From Mayamaea pseudoterrestris (Eukaryota; Bacillariophyta; Bacillariophyceae; Sellaphorales; Sellaphoraceae), in NCBI GenBank assembly GCA_027923505.1, contig BROI01000002.1, forward strand, positions 124,001 through 188,000: a stretch of DNA of 64,000 nt. Reading direction: 5' to 3'. Made by a program: the position numbers and the translations under genes. Shown piece after piece: positions 52,337-63,949 of this stretch (position 1 is its first letter; every line of letters begins with the position of its first letter). The notes below the pieces were generated by a model, which worked only from the letters and a program-made list of their open reading frames with translations, was not told the origin of the DNA and ran no database searches.

Positions 52337-55300
52337 TTACGCCGCTAGCGCCCCTTTTTGCAGCAATTCAATCATTTCGTCATGATCAAAAGCAATCTTG
52401 GCCTGTTCAAGCAACTCATGAATGTTCTTGGAGCGCTGGCACCTTTCAATCACCGACACTAACCGCATAGCCGCCTCCTCCACGACTACATCCGTCATGT
52501 TCAAGCTAAAGTCAGCAGATAGCTGATCAAACATGGCAAACAAGATTATCATTGGTCGCAGCGCATTCTGAAAGTCGGAAAGTGTAGGCTTGGCGCGCCG
52601 CGCTGTCGTCTTGGGTCGGCGGGCCGACGCTGTTAAAGGTTCCGGTGAGCTCGGCGCACTCCCGGCGTCAGCAGCATACCATTCAGCAAAGGAATGTGAC
52701 CGAGCTCTCTTGGTGCCTCCGCGAACCGTCTGACAACCAGAGCCGTCAATTTGAAGAGCGTGGCGTCGGCCGGCGCAAAGTAACAAGCCGCGTAAAAAGT
52801 AGTCCTTGCCCAGCAGCCACATGCGCTTCGCGTACGGTCCGCTTGATGTTGCGGTTGCCGCGGCAGCGCTCGGCCCACTGTGAAACAAAATACTAACGAG
52901 TGCAGCCATAGGGGCACTGTCGGCGACGCCTCGTGTGAGCGTCGTGGGTATGCTTGCGTCATCCTTGGAAGCCATCATTGAAACAGCAGCCAGGAAACCA
53001 CAAGGCAATGCGCGAACATGCTTGCTTAGCTCCTGAGTTTCGGTTCCTCTTTCAAGCATTTCGGCCAAAAGAAATTGATGAAGCAAAAGTTGACAGTTGG
53101 ACGCCAATGAGCCCCCTCCACAATCAGCGTTCAGCGATTCGCCATAGGCCATGCGAAGGAGGAGAAAACGGGTATCATGCAACACGCTCCATAGCATGGA
53201 CTTTGGTGCGCTACCAAGAAGGTTAGTTACCACAGTCTGATGAGCCGTCAATGCATTATTTATTGCCGAGAGTGCTACCTTGGTACTTTGACTAGACACC
53301 AAAGGCACGATCACGTTGCATGTCACTCGACTGTTCCTTAACGTCGCTCCATCCCACTCTGATTTCGGCGCCTTAGGGTGAGATCGATCAGCTTGGCGAG
53401 CCGTCTGGTGGCAGGTGAAATGAATAGCTGTCCCAGCCGAAACACTTGTGGTGTAGACAATATTCTTCCGGCTGGGTGACTGCATCGTCGTGACTTCCGA
53501 CGCTGAAATACGATCTGCTGCAGCGCGACCAAGTAAAAACCATTCCTCGGCAAGAGGATCGCCAATGAGACTCTCCGGTATCGTTGTCGGCAATGCTTTT
53601 AGTAAACATGTTCCATCGATAGCTTGCCGCACGCCGCCTTGATCGCTTGCGATAGTGACTTTTTTAACAAAGGCATAGAGACCAAGGAGGGATGACGGTT
53701 GAAAGTGGTAACCTTCCTGACAAATCGCACACGTCTGACCATCTTCGTCTTCCATGCTTTCCATTTCGGTAAGCCAGGCGGGTTTTGCGTCAGAAACGGG
53801 AGTGGCAGTGTTCGATGCTGCCGGTGCTTTAAACAGACCAATATAAGGAGCTAAAAGGGATGCCGCTGCGTCCCGCATCGCACTGGGTTGCGCTACTGCA
53901 ACTTCGTCCATCGTTATTGTCCCAGGTGTCGAAGCAAAGGGAGTTGACATCTTTTGCATTGCCAAGTTTCTCCTCTCTTCAGCAAGCTCCTTCTTTCGCA
54001 TGCGAGTCTTCTGCCGAACCTTGTCGACTGACGTCTGCACCTTTTTGTTGCATTCGATCAATTCATCAAGTAGCGTTTCTGCAAGCAGTCCAAGTCCACC
54101 AGTTGAAATATCAAGATTGTCGTTGTCCAATGTTGTCTCAATCCAGTGACATAGCTGGATAAATTTCGCCGACGCCGCTACTCGCGCTTGCGTCGGAGCA
54201 TGCAGCTTACAAAGTCCAGTGAGAATTTTAAATGCAGTCCGAATACCGCTACGTGTGAAATAGTCGCGCCATTGCTCTTCAAGGGACATACCGCGCGCCT
54301 TTGGCTCGCCCGGCATTTCACCTTTCGACCACAGGGCAGCTGACCATGGCGGCGGCTGCTGTGGAATGTCTTTGTAAATAAAAGCCGTCAAACGTTCAAT
54401 GAGGCCGGACTTGATTAGCTCCATTCGCAGCGGATTACAGACTTCGTTGGAAGGAAGGCTCATCGCAGTTTGCACAAAAGTGTTCATCAGCACCAAACTT
54501 TGTGAAAATTCAGAATCTTCAGCTTCGCATTCACCGAGATGCTCAATGACAATGTTGCGACTAAAATGGTCTGCAAGCGTCATCGATAAATCAGGCTGAC
54601 CGTATGTAAGGAATGGCAATAGCTTGCCGATCACTTGCCGCAGTGGTGGGCTCAGAGATATTGTCTCAATCGACTCTAGCAGCAAGGTCATACTTGTCGC
54701 ATCATGCGACGTATCTGATTCGTAATTCGGCTCGTCAATGGAAGCTCCTTCTGGGCTAGAACTCTCGGTCGAGCCAGATATGTCGCAGGTCAATGATTCG
54801 ATGAGTTCTTGCAAAACCTCAGCAGTAGGACATTTGGATCCATCCGCATCCCAAGCGCCGCCTTCGATGCCTTTCAATACATCTAAAAGCAACGTCAAGA
54901 GTAAAGTCGGGGCGCGTGCGCTCACCAAAAGTTTCCGATTCGACTGCAACTGGCAACAATAACGAAGCAGTATAAGACTCGACGAAGGAGCATTCGATTT
55001 AAATAACTCTCGAGAAGCATTCAATCCTCCACCAACGTCGTCACGACGGATGCGCCGCAGAGAGTCTGCAACTGTATGATGCACTGAGCGAAGTATGACA
55101 TGAATTCCGCGACCACTTGTAACCAAGTGAGTTAATTTGAACTGTTCCTCCAAAAGCTTTTCTCGATTCTCTGGACTCATCTCCGACGCCGCTTCTGGAT
55201 CGACTAAAGTGTTGACAGTATCTTCCGTTGCTTCTCCGTCAACGCCAGCCAGGCGATACATGATGATCAGACTTGGCAAGGCGCTTGTTGGTGTATCGGC

Positions 55301-57871
55301 TGTGATTGTATTGGCTCCTGTTCGAGTCACTTGCAGCCGTTCATTCACCAAACCAGAGCTAAAAATCATGCTGAGACCTCCAGTCGACAGCAAGCCGCTG
55401 CTACCCATGCTAGTACTCGATAAGTTTTCCATCAAATGCTGCCGCCACAGTACTTGGTTAACAACGCGCAGTTTTAATCCAACATTGACAATCTTGCCGG
55501 CAATGATAATCTCAATCAACTCGGCGCTGTCTGACATTTGCAGGTCGTTGGCAATGTGCTGGCGCAAGTCTGCCACAGTCGGTTCATACGACGGATCGGC
55601 CGTGGAAGGTTTCAAAATTGACATGGGGATTGGATTTCGACTCAGGGAGCCACCAAAGAACTCCTCTTGCGTCGGAGCCCGTCGCATGATGATCTTGGTT
55701 GTATCAGGCTTTTTAGGAGGCTGAACATACTTATTAATGCTTTCCACCATGGCCAGTTCGGAAGCTATAGTCAGATAGTTTGATCGACGCAACGGCTGAT
55801 GCGAAGCATTACCTCCGAGGTGATGAACGTGCGGCGGATACAGAGTCGCCAAAACTTGCATGCTTTCCGATATAAGCAGCTTGGTGCGCACTTCCAGCGT
55901 CGGCGTCAATGATAAACAGGGTGTCATTGCTTCGGCTGCCTTTGCCTCCTCTCGACTAGTGCGGACTGCACCCAAGATGCGTGACCGGCTATTAAGACTC
56001 GCTATAAAAGCTAGCTGCTCTTCCTCGTCCTCATCGCCCGCCAAAATGTAGTCATGTGCGCCTTCCTCCTCAAACACGTCGTCGTCGTCATCCTCGTCAT
56101 GCTCCTCGTCATGTTTCTCCTCATTGCAAATTTCCATTCCCTCGTGCTCCGAGTCGCTAAAACTAGAGTCGCCTTGGGCCATGATTTCATCCAAACGAGT
56201 ACTGCCTGTCAGCTTCATGGCAGCATTCTCTTCCTCGTGTGCTTCGTCATCTTGGCCAGCGGCCAGTACTGTCACATCCCCTTGTGCTTCCACCCCAGCT
56301 GCAGCTCCTTCCTCGCCGTCAACGTGAACCGAAACTTCGTCGTCGTCGTCACTAATGCTGTCCTTCTCATCCTCTTCCTCTTCCTCCTCATCGTCCGAAT
56401 GTTGATCAGCATCGCCTTCCACTGCAGCCTTAATGTGAGCGACAAGGTCATCCATGTGAACGTCACTTGTGTCGTTCGTCGCCTCCGACTCGTCGTGACT
56501 CTCCTTGCGAACCGATGGCTGCGCTCGAGTCGGCTGCATGTTTGGCTGGTTTAACGGATTGAGCAACTCTGTGAGAATGTGTTTGCACTGCTGCAACGCA
56601 ACCTGATCGTGCGAAATGTCGTGAGACGTCAAGTGATAGTATGTTTTGAGCAAACATGCTAGTGGCGAGAGTGGCTGGTGTTGATTGGAAGTTTCCGTAG
56701 CAGGTTGTTGTTGCGGTTGTTGCTCCGCGCTACTGCTCTGTTGCAGCAACCTCTCGTTCCACAACCATTGCACATGTCGATACTTGGCAAGCTGCAAGTC
56801 ATCCTCCGACGAGCATTCTTGGTCGAGCAACAAGTGCTGCAGCAATATTAACCATCCCACCGTTCCAACGTTTGGTGCGTGTTGCTCGTCGTGAACGATG
56901 CGCGACCACTTGACAACGTCGGCGCGGCTTACGGCAAGGTGCGAGTAGCAGCTACTACTACTTGTAGTAGTCGTTGCAGTCGTTGCAGACGTCTTGGTGA
57001 CTTCATCATCATTCAAATGTTCCAGTACAGACTGGTTGTTTTTGTCGGCAGTGGCTTCCGGCGGCGGTTGCTCCATCGTTTCGTGATGCCGACTTGCCAA
57101 TGTGAGTAGTAGCGTCGTTCCTTCCAGTATCAGTTGCGGCGTCCACCACTTCGCTGCTTGCAATCGCTGCTGCTGCCATTCCAAAACCAAGTGCTTGACT
57201 TCTTGTCCCAGTAGTTCCAGCGGCGTTTCCTCCAGCAGTCGCTTGGTGGCCAATTGGCGCTCCGCTTGTAGGGGTGACGTGAGCGCCAGCATGAGCGGAT
57301 GCGGCCGAAAGCGGCACGACTGCTTTGTGATTGACTGCTTCGTGCTGGCATCAATGATGGAAAATGACGGAGCGCTGCTTGTGTTCTGCTTGTCTATATC
57401 GGGTGACTTGAGCTTTTTCTGCTTGCGTCGCTTCTTGGTGGGTCGGGAAAGGAGAGCCGCTTCCTCCAGTTGCTTGGAGCGCCGCCATACTTGAACGTAT
57501 TTTGAAATTGCCGCTCGAATGAGGCGCAGCGCTCGCTGCTGCGCGAGGGCCTGCAGCACTTGGCGTGACGAAAGCGACGACAGTAGCGCCAGGCGGGCTC
57601 CAACGTTGCTGGTTCGGTAATGACGACTATTCGCCAAAGCATCGTTGCTGCTGCTAAAGGAAGTTTGAGTCGTCATGGGAGCGACGCTCCGAGCGTGACT
57701 TGACATGGAACAGGTGAAGCAAGAAGAGCTAGTGGTATTTACTTGCAAATGTGCTTGGTTGAGGTTGTCACAGGGCTGTTCCGTCGTTCGCCTCTCGTGA
57801 TGTGATGGAAAGCGATGGCAGCGCTCCATGTCGGAGCGCTTGCGGGGAGGTTTTTGCTTGCGCTGCGACAC
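52337..57871 (-). CDS. UBR4-type E3 ligase catalytic module, compact form
   Basis: The single 1844-residue frame has no intron. The N-terminal third is helical and acidic (Asp/Glu-rich runs near residues 490-610). The middle is an armadillo-like helical scaffold. Around residue 1380 lies QTCAICQEGYHFQPSSLLGLY, and around 1486 TAIHFTCHQTAR with SEWDGATLRNSRVTCNVIVP; these are the hemi-RING/UZI zinc blocks of the UBR4 (BIG/calossin) C-terminal ligase module. A UBR box (Cys/His zinc finger for N-degrons) is not seen, and the protein is about a third of the size of animal and plant UBR4. It probably ubiquitinates substrates with E2 help; whether it reads N-degrons is doubtful. An ATG at 57871 is the first in frame. 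Confidence 0.85.
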   Translation of the reverse strand: MSQRKQKPPRKRSDMERCHRFPSHHERRTTEQPCDNLNQAHLQVNTTSSSCFTCSMSSHARSVAPMTTQTSFSSSNDALANSRHYRTSNVGARLALLSSLSSRQVLQALAQQRALRLIRAAISKYVQVWRRSKQLEEAALLSRPTKKRRKQKKLKSPDIDKQNTSSAPSFSIIDASTKQSITKQSCRFRPHPLMLALTSPLQAERQLATKRLLEETPLELLGQEVKHLVLEWQQQRLQAAKWWTPQLILEGTTLLLTLASRHHETMEQPPPEATADKNNQSVLEHLNDDEVTKTSATTATTTTSSSSCYSHLAVSRADVVKWSRIVHDEQHAPNVGTVGWLILLQHLLLDQECSSEDDLQLAKYRHVQWLWNERLLQQSSSAEQQPQQQPATETSNQHQPLSPLACLLKTYYHLTSHDISHDQVALQQCKHILTELLNPLNQPNMQPTRAQPSVRKESHDESEATNDTSDVHMDDLVAHIKAAVEGDADQHSDDEEEEEEDEKDSISDDDDEVSVHVDGEEGAAAGVEAQGDVTVLAAGQDDEAHEEENAAMKLTGSTRLDEIMAQGDSSFSDSEHEGMEICNEEKHDEEHDEDDDDDVFEEEGAHDYILAGDEDEEEQLAFIASLNSRSRILGAVRTSREEAKAAEAMTPCLSLTPTLEVRTKLLISESMQVLATLYPPHVHHLGGNASHQPLRRSNYLTIASELAMVESINKYVQPPKKPDTTKIIMRRAPTQEEFFGGSLSRNPIPMSILKPSTADPSYEPTVADLRQHIANDLQMSDSAELIEIIIAGKIVNVGLKLRVVNQVLWRQHLMENLSSTSMGSSGLLSTGGLSMIFSSGLVNERLQVTRTGANTITADTPTSALPSLIIMYRLAGVDGEATEDTVNTLVDPEAASEMSPENREKLLEEQFKLTHLVTSGRGIHVILRSVHHTVADSLRRIRRDDVGGGLNASRELFKSNAPSSSLILLRYCCQLQSNRKLLVSARAPTLLLTLLLDVLKGIEGGAWDADGSKCPTAEVLQELIESLTCDISGSTESSSPEGASIDEPNYESDTSHDATSMTLLLESIETISLSPPLRQVIGKLLPFLTYGQPDLSMTLADHFSRNIVIEHLGECEAEDSEFSQSLVLMNTFVQTAMSLPSNEVCNPLRMELIKSGLIERLTAFIYKDIPQQPPPWSAALWSKGEMPGEPKARGMSLEEQWRDYFTRSGIRTAFKILTGLCKLHAPTQARVAASAKFIQLCHWIETTLDNDNLDISTGGLGLLAETLLDELIECNKKVQTSVDKVRQKTRMRKKELAEERRNLAMQKMSTPFASTPGTITMDEVAVAQPSAMRDAAASLLAPYIGLFKAPAASNTATPVSDAKPAWLTEMESMEDEDGQTCAICQEGYHFQPSSLLGLYAFVKKVTIASDQGGVRQAIDGTCLLKALPTTIPESLIGDPLAEEWFLLGRAAADRISASEVTTMQSPSRKNIVYTTSVSAGTAIHFTCHQTARQADRSHPKAPKSEWDGATLRNSRVTCNVIVPLVSSQSTKVALSAINNALTAHQTVVTNLLGSAPKSMLWSVLHDTRFLLLRMAYGESLNADCGGGSLASNCQLLLHQFLLAEMLERGTETQELSKHVRALPCGFLAAVSMMASKDDASIPTTLTRGVADSAPMAALVSILFHSGPSAAAATATSSGPYAKRMWLLGKDYFLRGLLLCAGRRHALQIDGSGCQTVRGGTKRARSHSFAEWYAADAGSAPSSPEPLTASARRPKTTARRAKPTLSDFQNALRPMIILFAMFDQLSADFSLNMTDVVVEEAAMRLVSVIERCQRSKNIHELLEQAKIAFDHDEMIELLQKGALAA

Positions 57872-58097
57872 TTGGGTTGCTCATTAGCAGTCGAAAGCGG
57901 GACTGAAATTCCAAGTTATTGATATGCCCTCGTGAAAAGTCTCGTGAAAACTCAACTTGTGTTGCTCGCCAATTTTTCGCGTCGAAATTTTCCTCGGCGG
58001 GTTTGCCCAAGCAAATCGATGTTTTGAAACAATGTGATCATCAATTTGACAGCTCGCTGCATTGACAGTATCTTCTCATACCAACCCAGAAGTCATA

Positions 58098-58784
58098 ATG
58101 ATAAATACCTTTCAGCTCATCATACTACTTGTGCTATCATCTCTTGCCGTCGTGAATGCCCAAACCAACATTACAGAATGTGGTGACGAACAGCTCCAAG
58201 CCTATCAAGCATGCGTGCAAGAGAATCCATGCACATGCTCCAACTGCGACGCCAATCCCATGGACAATTATCCAGTGATTGCACTCGACGCACCGCCACA
58301 AAACTGCCAGGACGTTGCGCGGATATTTTGTCCGCTCATGCGTTGCTGCGCGGCGTGCGAACAAGTGGCGCAGCAGTGGTACACTTGTGCGTTTGACGAC
58401 TTTTCCGTCAGTCAGTTGGATACGACGTGTCCGCAGGTTTGTGAGGCGTTTGAATTGAACGATTATCTTGGTGGTGACTGTCAGCCCACCGTGGCGCCAG
58501 AGATGACGACGGTTGCTCCAACTGTCATGGACACTGCAACGCCAGATACTTTGGCGCCAAGTACTTCTGCGGCAGCAGCAGCTGCATCAACATTGAATCC
58601 CACTGTAGCTCCTACAGTTGCGACTACAGAATCTCCAACAGTTGCGCCTTTTGCTTCTCCAAGCGCGGCGGCGCAAGTGAGTAGCATGAATGCAGCGACA
58701 TCAACGTCGGGAGCTAGGTCGAGTGCATACTTTATCAAGGCGAGCGCCGTTGTAGTATTGGTTCTAGTAAGCTGCTTCTTGTAG
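58098..58784 (+). CDS. Secreted Cys-rich protein with Thr/Pro/Ala-rich stalk
   Basis: From the Met at 58098 the protein has 228 residues; the frame is open to 58062. A signal peptide (FQLIILLVLSSLAVVNA) is followed by a domain of about 95 residues with many Cys (CTCSNC, CPLMRCCAACEQ, CPQVCE). A mucin-like stalk with repeated TVAPT units comes next, then a C-terminal hydrophobic tail (AVVVLVLVSCFL) after a small-residue region, consistent with a GPI anchor or a membrane tail. It is likely at the cell surface. No function is assigned. Confidence 0.75.
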   Translation: MINTFQLIILLVLSSLAVVNAQTNITECGDEQLQAYQACVQENPCTCSNCDANPMDNYPVIALDAPPQNCQDVARIFCPLMRCCAACEQVAQQWYTCAFDDFSVSQLDTTCPQVCEAFELNDYLGGDCQPTVAPEMTTVAPTVMDTATPDTLAPSTSAAAAAASTLNPTVAPTVATTESPTVAPFASPSAAAQVSSMNAATSTSGARSSAYFIKASAVVVLVLVSCFL

Positions 58785-59353
58785 TAATGTAAATAATACT
58801 AGCATTTAGACTTGAACGATTAATTCCACTTGTGCTAGAAGAAAATAGTGGCAACACAAATTGCAAGCGGCAATGGTGCAGCAGGCTAACGAGTATTTGT
58901 TACCTTACGCCACACCACTTTACGGCTTCATGCTCTGTTACGCAAGCTACTTGGCCGGAGCAGAAGGACTTCCAAAGGGTCCACGATAGGTATCATACTG
59001 TACTTGGTGGGATAGGCTGGCTGGGACAGTCACGCCATCTTGCGACTTGCAAAGCCTTTTACTCGTTTGTGCATTTGAGCGTTGGATCCATTTCTACTTG
59101 ATGATTGGCTTGGTATAGCTAGTGCGTCGTTCAGTAACGTGCGCACTGTAATGAAATTTCTGGTGGGCAGAACATGCTACTTGTACCAGAAAAGGCATTT
59201 GCATATGTAAGCTAAAGCAGCCAACAGTCAACACTTATTTGGTGCAAAACACTTAAAAAGTAAGCAGCAATTACAAATTACAATATTCATACACGGAACA
59301 CCTGATCCACCTTGATGTCGCTAAACAGAGTCGGCCCCTGCAACAGACTTTGC
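58785..59353. other. Intergenic between two convergent secreted-protein genes
   Basis: It contains a CATACTGTACTT palindrome near 58996. No gene is seen. Confidence 0.4.
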
Positions 59354-60545
59354 TTACACCATGGCAGCCAGCAACAGCGCTACAGCCGTCAAGACGCTCG
59401 TCGCAACTCCTGCATCATTAATCACCCTGTCACCACCACTGGTATCGGACACTGGCCCCGTCGACCGGCTCCGAAACCCTGTCGACGGTTGCGGACTAGC
59501 ACCACTCGCCAATGATGGAGCCATTGTCGGCAGCTCCATGTCAAGACTAGGGCTCCTGGATGGTACGTCGCTCATTGGTAGTATTGTTGCAACCTCGTTC
59601 GGGCCAGAGGAGCAACTGAAAGGATTGCATACTCCACATTCAGCGGGAAACTGGTCACTGATAATGGAGCAAGCCGCTGTTTCGTTGGTTCCTTGGTCCA
59701 ACAGAAAGGTTAGTCTGTCTCCGCACGTGGCGTTGCCTTCCGTCATGACGTCCAAGACATCCATTGTGCAGGCATCGCAGTCGCAGAAATAGTCGGTTGG
59801 TGCAGCAGGAAGGCTTGTTGTAGTGTTTGTATCCGGCATTGGCAAAATGGTCGTAAGATTGCCGCCAACACCAACAACGTCTCGGTCACACATTGAGGGA
59901 CTGCAGGCGCCGCAGGCGTCGGGAAACTGCTTGGCCACGAGCGTACACGCCGCTTCCTCGTCCTCGCCAGTTCCGAGTACGTAGTCGATGCGGTCTCCGC
60001 ATGTGGCATTGGTTTCGTCCGTGACGGTATCCCAAACGAGGGCGTTGCAATCGACGCAGCCGCAGTACATTACAAACGTGGATATCGTCGGTGTCGCCAC
60101 GACAATGGTTCCGTCACCTGTCGGCGCAAGTGTATTTCCAGTAGTCATTGATGGCGCAACCGATGGCATGGACGAACTGGACGGCATGGGACTTATTGTA
60201 GGCGTTCGTTCCAATCGACCAGTCAAAGGTGTTGCTGATGGTTGCGGCGAGCCACTTGTTACATTCAGTTCAATGGGTGATGTGATTTGCAGGGAGCGAA
60301 GACTGCCACCATGGAAACTTTCTTGCTAGCGTACAGAAGGATCAAAATGACGAATGAGACACATGAATGAGCGAGTTGTCGGCAGTCTGCATGGCATGGC
60401 ACGGTAACGGAGCGCACGGACATTGCAATTGACAATGACGAAGATCACGAAGAGCATTAGCAAGCACAAATGTATCAAGACCTACCTGTCCTGCTGCAAG
60501 ACACAGAAATGATATCAGCAATGCTGCTGTGCAAGTTGGCTTCAT
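59354..60545 (-). CDS. Secreted protein with two Cys-rich repeats and Thr/Pro linkers
   Basis: Two exons: 60545-60486 encodes only the signal peptide (MKPTCTAALLISFLCLAAGQ) and 60325-59354 the rest, with a 160-bp GT-AG intron; total 343 residues. Two homologous domains of about 60 residues share CDC/CGC, NATCGDR, AAC, FP-C-G-C and a final C (first YCGCVDCNALV, second FCDCDACTMDV). They are separated by Ser/Thr/Pro-rich linkers, and the C-terminus is hydrophobic (VLTAVALLLAAMV), as for a GPI anchor or membrane tail. It is probably a cell-surface protein. It is convergent with another Cys-rich secreted gene 0.6 kb away. Confidence 0.8.
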
Positions 60546-61000
60546 CGTTTGAAATTGAATGACGAATGAATGATGCAGGCAAAGATGTTAAAGGCCAAGA
60601 TGCTGTCTTGAAAGTTTGTTTTGTCTAGAAGTGCTGCAGTCTGAGACTATTTCGCTTGTTTCTATGGAACGTTCTGGAAGGCAGCTTTCGTTGTTGTTGC
60701 AATAGGCCTGGCGGATCAAAGAAAGAGGCGAAACGAAGAAAAATGAAAGGATCGGAAGCGTGACCACCGGGCGCGCCAATTCCAGTACCGGTACGATTTG
60801 CAACAACGTCACAATCTGTCTCTTCGCGACTCGACTGGCTATGAACGAGAGGAATCCGGAAACGACGGCCATCAAAACGAATCCTCTAATGCATGACATT
60901 CGCACCGTAGATTGATTGAGCAATTGGACGAATTGCTTGATACAACAGAGACGAACAGTTTATTAATAGCAAATTACAGCAAGCAAATACAGTAATATCC
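60546..61000. other. Divergent intergenic region
   Basis: A 111-codon minus-strand frame (60588-60923) has a hydrophobic stretch but no recognisable family; I do not call it a gene. The promoter of the next gene must lie here. Confidence 0.35.
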
Positions 61001-63949
61001 ATGGCTCCTCCGGCGACCAAGCGGCGTCGCAAGGCGGCGGACGCTGCAGCTGATGCGAATGATGACAATCCTCCTCCGCCGCCATTGTCCACCAAGAAGC
61101 AAGCGGCGGCGGTAGCGACAGCAGCAGCAAGGTACGTATTGATTGGGCTCGACGCGAGAACTGATTTTCAATTAACATGCTTCCGTGCTTGTATTCTTAC
61201 AATATTTTATTCTTCTCGTTTCTTCGCAATCATTTTCTCGTTGTGACTTTTTTCCGCCTCTAGCAAAACCGGTGCAACGTTTCTTCAGACAGTCATGACG
61301 ACCCTTTCGCAAGCTTCCAACAAGCAAACCTTTTTTGACAAGCTTGTGCAGGGCAAGCTTGCCTACGGCCGAACGACGAGTGCAAATACAAAGCCGGCGG
61401 CGGCAGCAGCAAGCAAACCTAACAATCCACCGCAGCAGGATGACGTCAAGACGAATGAAGCCATGACGACGGCTACGCCGAGCGAACCGTACGACGCGAA
61501 GCTCGATACACTTTCCTTTCAGTTTGCGCTCGCGTGTCATTTGCTCCAGCAGCTAGTCTCCAAATACTATCAGGGCAAAACGACGAGCGAGGAGCTCAAG
61601 GCGGCATATTTGAACAATACCTTGGCGCTGGCGCGCGTCTTGATTGATTTTATGGTAGGAGTCGATGATGACAAGGAAAGGAAGGAGAAGAAGGCGAGTA
61701 AAGCAAACAAGAAGAAAAAGGCGACAAGCAGTAACAAGAAGAGCAAGGTCACAAACGAACAAGATTCTGCCGCAGCAATAATACAATCAACTACAACAAA
61801 TACAACTGAAGAAGAGCCTTCGCCGCCACCACCCGCCAAGCGACGCAAGGCTTCTTGGTTTGACAAGATGTCAAACAGCAATGCGAGTCAGGGACTGGCG
61901 CGGATGCTCATAGGCAAGTTGTGCTTGACGCTGTCCGCCGTTGGAGTGGCGGGTTTGCAGGCTGGACATTTGGAAACGGCCACGCTCATTTTAGATGCAC
62001 TCTTGGTTCTCGTTGGAGATGCTGGAAAAGCAAATACTGGTGGACGTACCGCTGCAGCGGCGACGGGCGATGCAACAGTGACGAATGAAACAGAAATGAC
62101 AATGCGAGCGTACTGGGAGCAGCATGTGGCACCTGGCCTGCGAAATCGGGATCCGGTGGTTTGCGAGATGGAGATTGAATGGACTGCCGAGCGCATGGTT
62201 TGGGAGCAAATGCTTGCCGTTCCCAGTCAAGGAAAAGAGATACAACAGATGGAGGCACTGGCGAGTGACGCAGTTTCCGAAGTTGCGGCCGCATCGCCTG
62301 GTAATCTGGGCACGAAGCGTACTCGTCGGAGCAAGACGACACCTGCAGGCGACGACGATACGGTCGATCCTGGAACGAGTGGTGGCGAGGATCAGCAATC
62401 CCCATACACTTCGCATTGGGTCGACGTGGCAGTCGCTCATGGCCAGCTGTTTGACAAGAAATTGGATGGTGCTCGGGTGGAAGGCCGTTTGGCAATAAAG
62501 CGTTGGCCGGTCGCTGCAATCGCTTGGGGTCTGCAAGGACAAGCGGCTTTATTACAGGGAGCAATGGACGCCGAGAATGTGGGTCTGGCTTGCCATCTGC
62601 TGACGCTGTTTGCGCAAATATCCCAGTCAGCTGGTGCGAAGCCGGCAGTTGGGGTTGATGCCTTCTGCAGAGCGCTGACTGGTCAGAAAAAAGCTGCTCG
62701 AGTCGAAGGCAATCTCAAGGATTATCTCATGGTCTCAATTTACGCTATTTTGGAAAAACACTCTGTCGTGGTGCGAAAAGAAGTTGGCGCGGAAGGATTG
62801 ATTAATCTGCAACATGGTGTTGTTCATGGAGCTGGTGCGTATCCATTTGTCGCTGACGCTATCAATGATTGTATCACAGCCGTCGCTGTCAGTGAAGTTG
62901 GTTCGCCGGCTGAGCGAACCGAATGGAGTAACCGCCTGGCCTGTGCATCGGCTGCCTATATTCTACACTTTGGCATGGAGGATATTCATTTATTACGGTA
63001 TGCTATAGAGAAACTGAAAGGCTGTTTAAAGATGGGAGAGGCTGTAAACTCAAGCGACTGGAACGTGAGTAAAGGAGGACTTAAACTCGAAGATCCACTT
63101 CCAGTACCCACATTGCCGTCCATTGCAAAGGCGAATCGCGGCACACTGAAGAAGAAAAGTCAGCCGGAAGGCGCGTCACTTGCTGGCGTCTTCGATGAAA
63201 GACCTATTGGCGTGTCGAAGCAGGACGAATTGTTGGCCCTGTTTTATAGAGCTATGAATATGCAGCGATCGTCAGCCGCTTTTGATAGTCTTTTGACACA
63301 CTTTATTGGAATTGCAGAAAAGTGCCTCGGAGTTTTTAATGAGTTCGCAAAGAAGCGCACAGAAAAATTCACCAATGATTTGCGCAAAAACAAGCGCAGG
63401 AAGAAAAATGACGGACGGGAAGAAGCCGTGGACGTGACTGGATGCTTGCAGCGAAGTGACACAAGGTACGGTCGGAGGTTGTTATACGCTCAAACGGCAG
63501 AAGCGTCTCTGACCACCTGTTTCGATAGCGGAATTCAGCCGGAAAAACTTTCATTAGCTGCAGAGATTTTTGCTGTATTAGAACTTTGTCTTGCAAGGAA
63601 GAACGATGACGCACGGATGAATCTGCGACATTACTTGCGATCCTTGCTATCCAACGAGGATATATTCCACGTTATCGACCTCTGTTCTCCTATCATTGTA
63701 TGGATGGGACGCGATCGACATAAGTCAGATGTTGCCTGTTGTGACGGTGCCGCTGATAACGAAAATTGCTTTTGGTACGTTTCCACGGCTAGGAGTATCG
63801 TATTGCACTTTTATCCCTCTGACGCATCGCAACTTTTAGGGATTCATATGTCAATCTATGCGTTTGCGTCGGCAGAGGGCTTTCGGAGGTTGGCTCCTCG
63901 GATCAAGTTACTTTGCGGGAAACGCGAATGGCCATATTTAAAAAGATAG
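61001..63949 (+). CDS. Large nuclear protein, unknown function
   Basis: Two exons, 61001-61131 and 61264-63949, with a 132-bp GT-AG intron and closing phase, give 938 residues. It starts MAPPATKRRRKAAD, a nuclear localisation-type sequence. A second basic run (KKKKATSSNKKSK) and PPPPAKRRKASWFDKM follow. Most of the rest is helical with Leu/Ala-rich segments (LQQLVSKYYQ, ARMLIGKLCLTL, LACHLLTLFAQIS, LLTHFIGIAEKCLGVFNEF), consistent with an alpha-solenoid. A KNKRRKK run lies near residue 760. I do not recognise the family; a DNA-repair or ribosome-biogenesis solenoid is possible but unsupported by any decisive motif. Confidence 0.7.

Noticed and set aside
55137-55724. 195-codon plus-strand frame inside the UBR4-type gene
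   Set aside because: It is antisense to a strongly conserved reading frame and has no independent support.
60588-60923. 111-codon hydrophobic frame in the divergent promoter region
   Set aside because: It has no family resemblance and overlaps the region needed for the promoter of the 61001 gene.
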